Assembly: GCA_011390035.1 (NCBI GenBank)
Contig: JAABTE010000038.1
Span: 1-13,377, forward strand
DNA length: 13,377 nucleotides
DNA from: Desulfobacteraceae bacterium
GTDB lineage: Bacteria; Desulfobacterota; Desulfobacteria; Desulfobacterales; JAABSP01
Direction of reading: 5' to 3'
Shown here: positions 11,200 to 13,377 of the stretch, piece by piece
Layout of the letters: every line of letters begins with the position of its first letter
Numbering within the stretch: the first letter of the stretch is position 1
Position numbers and translations under genes: made by a program
Notes under the pieces: generated by a model
The model's database searches: none
The model's input: only the letters and a program-made list of their open reading frames with translations
What the model was told of the DNA's origin: nothing

Positions 11200-13377
11200 A
11201 TGGAATCGACCCATGCCGCGCTGATCGCCATGGAAACGGGGCTGGCCCAGGATCGGGTGGCCGCGGTGGCCGGCCTGCTGGCCGACGGGGGCACCGTGCC
11301 CTTTATCGCCCGCTACCGCAAGGAGGCCACGGGCAGCCTGGACGAGGTGGCCGTCACCGCCATCCGGGACAGGTTGTCCCAGTTGGCGGAGCTGGACGCC
11401 CGGCGCCAGACGGTACTCAAATCCATGGAGCAGCGCGGCCACCTGACGGACGAGCTGCGGGAAAAGGTGGAATCCGCCGACACGCTGGCGGTTCTTGAGG
11501 ACATCTACCTGCCCTACCGTCCCAAGCGCCGCACCCGGGCCACCATGGCCCGGGAAAAGGGCCTGGCCCCGCTGGCGGACCGGATCTTCGCCCAGAATGG
11601 CGCGGACCCGGAGGCCGAGGCCGCAGCCTTTGTGGACGCGGAAAAGGGCGTGGCCGACATCGCCGAGGCCCTTTCCGGCGCCCGGGACATCATGGCCGAA
11701 GCGATCAACGAGGACGAGACCGCCCGGGCCCGCATGCGAAAGCTCTTCTCCGACCAGGCTGTCATCCGGAGCCATGTTCTCCCCGACAAGCAAGAGGCCG
11801 GCGCCAAGTACCGGGACTATTTCGAGTGGGAGGAGCGGCTGGCCGACGCCCCGTCTCACCGAATCCTGGCCATGCGGCGGGGGGAAAAGGAGGACATCCT
11901 CGGCCTGAGCATCGCCCCGCCCGAGGAGGCTGCCATCGCCATCTTAGAGGATCTGTTCCTGAAATCCGACGGGCCGGACGGCGCCCAGGTACGGCTGGCC
12001 ATAGCCGACTCCTACCGCCGCCTGCTGTCCCGCTCCATGGAAACGGAGATCCGGCTGGCCGCAAAGGAGCGGGCCGACGCCGAGGCCATCCGCGTCTTCG
12101 CCGAAAACCTCCGGGAACTGCTGCTGGCCCCTCCCCTGGGCCCCCGGCGGGTGATGGGCGTCGATCCGGGCTTTCGCACCGGCTGCAAGGTGGTCTGCAT
12201 GGACCTGCAGGGAAAGCCCCTCACCCACGACACCATCTATCTGCACCAGCCGGAAAAGGCCGCCGCCACCCTTAAAAAGCTTGCCGGGGCCCATGAGATC
12301 GAGGCCATCGCCATCGGCAACGGCACGGCCGGCCGGGAAACCGAGGCGCTGGTCCGGGCCATGGACTTTCCAAGGCCCGTCCAGGTGGTGCTGGTGAATG
12401 AAAGCGGCGCCTCCATTTACTCGGCCTCGGAGATCGCCCGTGAGGAATTCCCGGATCTGGACCTGACCATCCGGGGGTCCATCTCCATCGGCAGGCGGCT
12501 GATGGACCCGCTGTCGGAGCTGGTTAAGATCGACCCCAAGTCAATCGGCGTGGGCCAGTACCAGCACGACGTGGACCAGGGTGCCCTGAAAAAGTCCCTG
12601 GACGACGTGGTGGTAAGCTGCGTAAACAATGTGGGCGTGGATGTCAACCGGGCCAGCGTCCAGCTCCTTTCTTACGTCTCCGGCCTCGGCCCCCAGCTTG
12701 CCCGGAACATCGTGGCCCACCGGAACGACAACGGCCCCTTCCCCTCCCGAAAGGCGCTGAAAAAGGTCCAGCGCCTGGGGCCCAAGGCCTTCGAACAGTG
12801 CGCCGGCTTTCTGCGAATCCGGGGCGGCGAGCAACCGCTGGACGCAAGCGCCGTGCATCCGGAGCGCTACCCCATCGTGGAGGCCATGGCCCGCCGGCTG
12901 GACTGCGCGGTGCCGGACCTGATGGCCGACCGAGCCCTGCGCAACCGGATCGCCCTTTCCGAATACGTGACCGACGACGTGGGCATGCCAACCCTCACCG
13001 ACATCATGGCGGAGCTGGAAAAGCCGGGCCGGGACCCCCGGGACACCTTCGAGGCCTTCGCCTTCGACGGCGGCGTGCGCGAGATCACCGATCTTCTCAC
13101 CGGCATGAAGCTGCCCGGCATCGTCACCAACGTCACCGCCTTCGGCGCCTTCGTGGACGTGGGCGTTCACCAGGACGGCCTGGTTCATGTGAGCGAGCTG
13201 GCGGACCGGTTCGTCAAGGACCCGGCCGAGGTGGTCCGGGTGCGTCAGAAGGTGGAGGTGACGGTGCTCGACGTGGATGTGGCCCGCAAGCGGATCTCCC
13301 TTTCCATGCGGTCCAATCCCGGAGAGAGCGGCCGCCGGGCCGCCGGCGCGGATGCGGAAGACGACGGCGACGGCCGG
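11200..13377 (+). CDS. tex: Tex, RNA-binding transcription accessory protein (3' end cut)
   Basis: The frame is open for 726 codons from ATG 11200 to the window edge, with GAGG 5 bases before the start. Domains: the Tex N-terminal helical region (about 1-200; VPFIARYRKEATGSLDE near the start and LEDIYLPYRPKRRTRATMA around residue 100). A YqgF/RNase-H-like domain begins at GVDPGFRTG (320-328) and includes NESGASIYSAS (400-410). VGQYQHDVDQ (451-460) leads into the helix-hairpin-helix region (about 495-560). A C-terminal S1 domain covers about 635-703 (LPGIVTNVTAFGAFVDVGVHQDGLVHVSEL). Known Tex proteins are about 720-785 residues, so nearly all is present. The last visible residues are a hydrophilic Ala/Asp/Gly/Arg tail. 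Tex binds nucleic acid and acts in transcription and RNA-related functions in the cytoplasm. It is divergent from the neighbouring operon and has its own promoter. Confidence 0.97.
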   Translation, partial: MESTHAALIAMETGLAQDRVAAVAGLLADGGTVPFIARYRKEATGSLDEVAVTAIRDRLSQLAELDARRQTVLKSMEQRGHLTDELREKVESADTLAVLEDIYLPYRPKRRTRATMAREKGLAPLADRIFAQNGADPEAEAAAFVDAEKGVADIAEALSGARDIMAEAINEDETARARMRKLFSDQAVIRSHVLPDKQEAGAKYRDYFEWEERLADAPSHRILAMRRGEKEDILGLSIAPPEEAAIAILEDLFLKSDGPDGAQVRLAIADSYRRLLSRSMETEIRLAAKERADAEAIRVFAENLRELLLAPPLGPRRVMGVDPGFRTGCKVVCMDLQGKPLTHDTIYLHQPEKAAATLKKLAGAHEIEAIAIGNGTAGRETEALVRAMDFPRPVQVVLVNESGASIYSASEIAREEFPDLDLTIRGSISIGRRLMDPLSELVKIDPKSIGVGQYQHDVDQGALKKSLDDVVVSCVNNVGVDVNRASVQLLSYVSGLGPQLARNIVAHRNDNGPFPSRKALKKVQRLGPKAFEQCAGFLRIRGGEQPLDASAVHPERYPIVEAMARRLDCAVPDLMADRALRNRIALSEYVTDDVGMPTLTDIMAELEKPGRDPRDTFEAFAFDGGVREITDLLTGMKLPGIVTNVTAFGAFVDVGVHQDGLVHVSELADRFVKDPAEVVRVRQKVEVTVLDVDVARKRISLSMRSNPGESGRRAAGADAEDDGDGR

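Overview
The window is a GC-rich stretch of Gram-negative bacterial chromosome. The evidence is two lipoproteins with lipoboxes, a TolC-family outer-membrane protein, a SPOR domain and strong GGAGG-type ribosome binding sites. Gene content and style would fit a Desulfobacterota (deltaproteobacterial) or related lineage, but that placement is inference. I recognise six genes. Five are on the minus strand, and tex is on the plus strand at the right end. No RNA genes, insertion sequences, phage genes or CRISPR arrays were seen.

Region 1 (1-7818, minus strand) looks like a surface-protein secretion module. Transcription probably starts at a TTGACA promoter near 7660. The order is: a TolC-family lipoprotein with an unusual C-terminal SPOR domain (5425-7512); a 1562-residue DUF4347 surface protein with eight Ig/cadherin-like (He_PIG-type) repeats, two further cadherin-like domains and a cysteine-containing tail (576-5264); and the N-terminus of a protein resembling the PqqD-like/M50-peptidase/HlyD-type exporter family, cut by the left edge (1-420). 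The surface protein has no Sec signal peptide. Its likely route out is therefore the neighbouring TolC-like channel plus the HlyD/M50-like protein. Both spacers around the surface-protein gene carry strong RNA hairpins, which suggests that it is expressed at a different level from the export genes.

Region 2 (7819-10954, minus strand) is a compact three-gene operon: a lipoprotein of unknown function, a double-DUF350 (YjfL-like) membrane protein, and a spermidine-synthase-like protein fused to an N-terminal membrane domain. Genes one and two are 3 bases apart, and genes two and three probably overlap. Related combinations of a lipoprotein, DUF350 and polyamine-modifying enzymes are known (for example E. 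coli yjfL-yjfM-yjfC), usually discussed in the context of envelope stress. A promoter candidate at 11001-11029 and a 15-base tandem duplication directly before the first start codon suggest its control region.

Region 3 (11030-13377) contains the divergent tex promoter, two back-to-back perfect palindromes at the expected transcription start, and tex itself. The tex gene is open for 726 codons and runs off the right edge, probably only a few codons short of complete.
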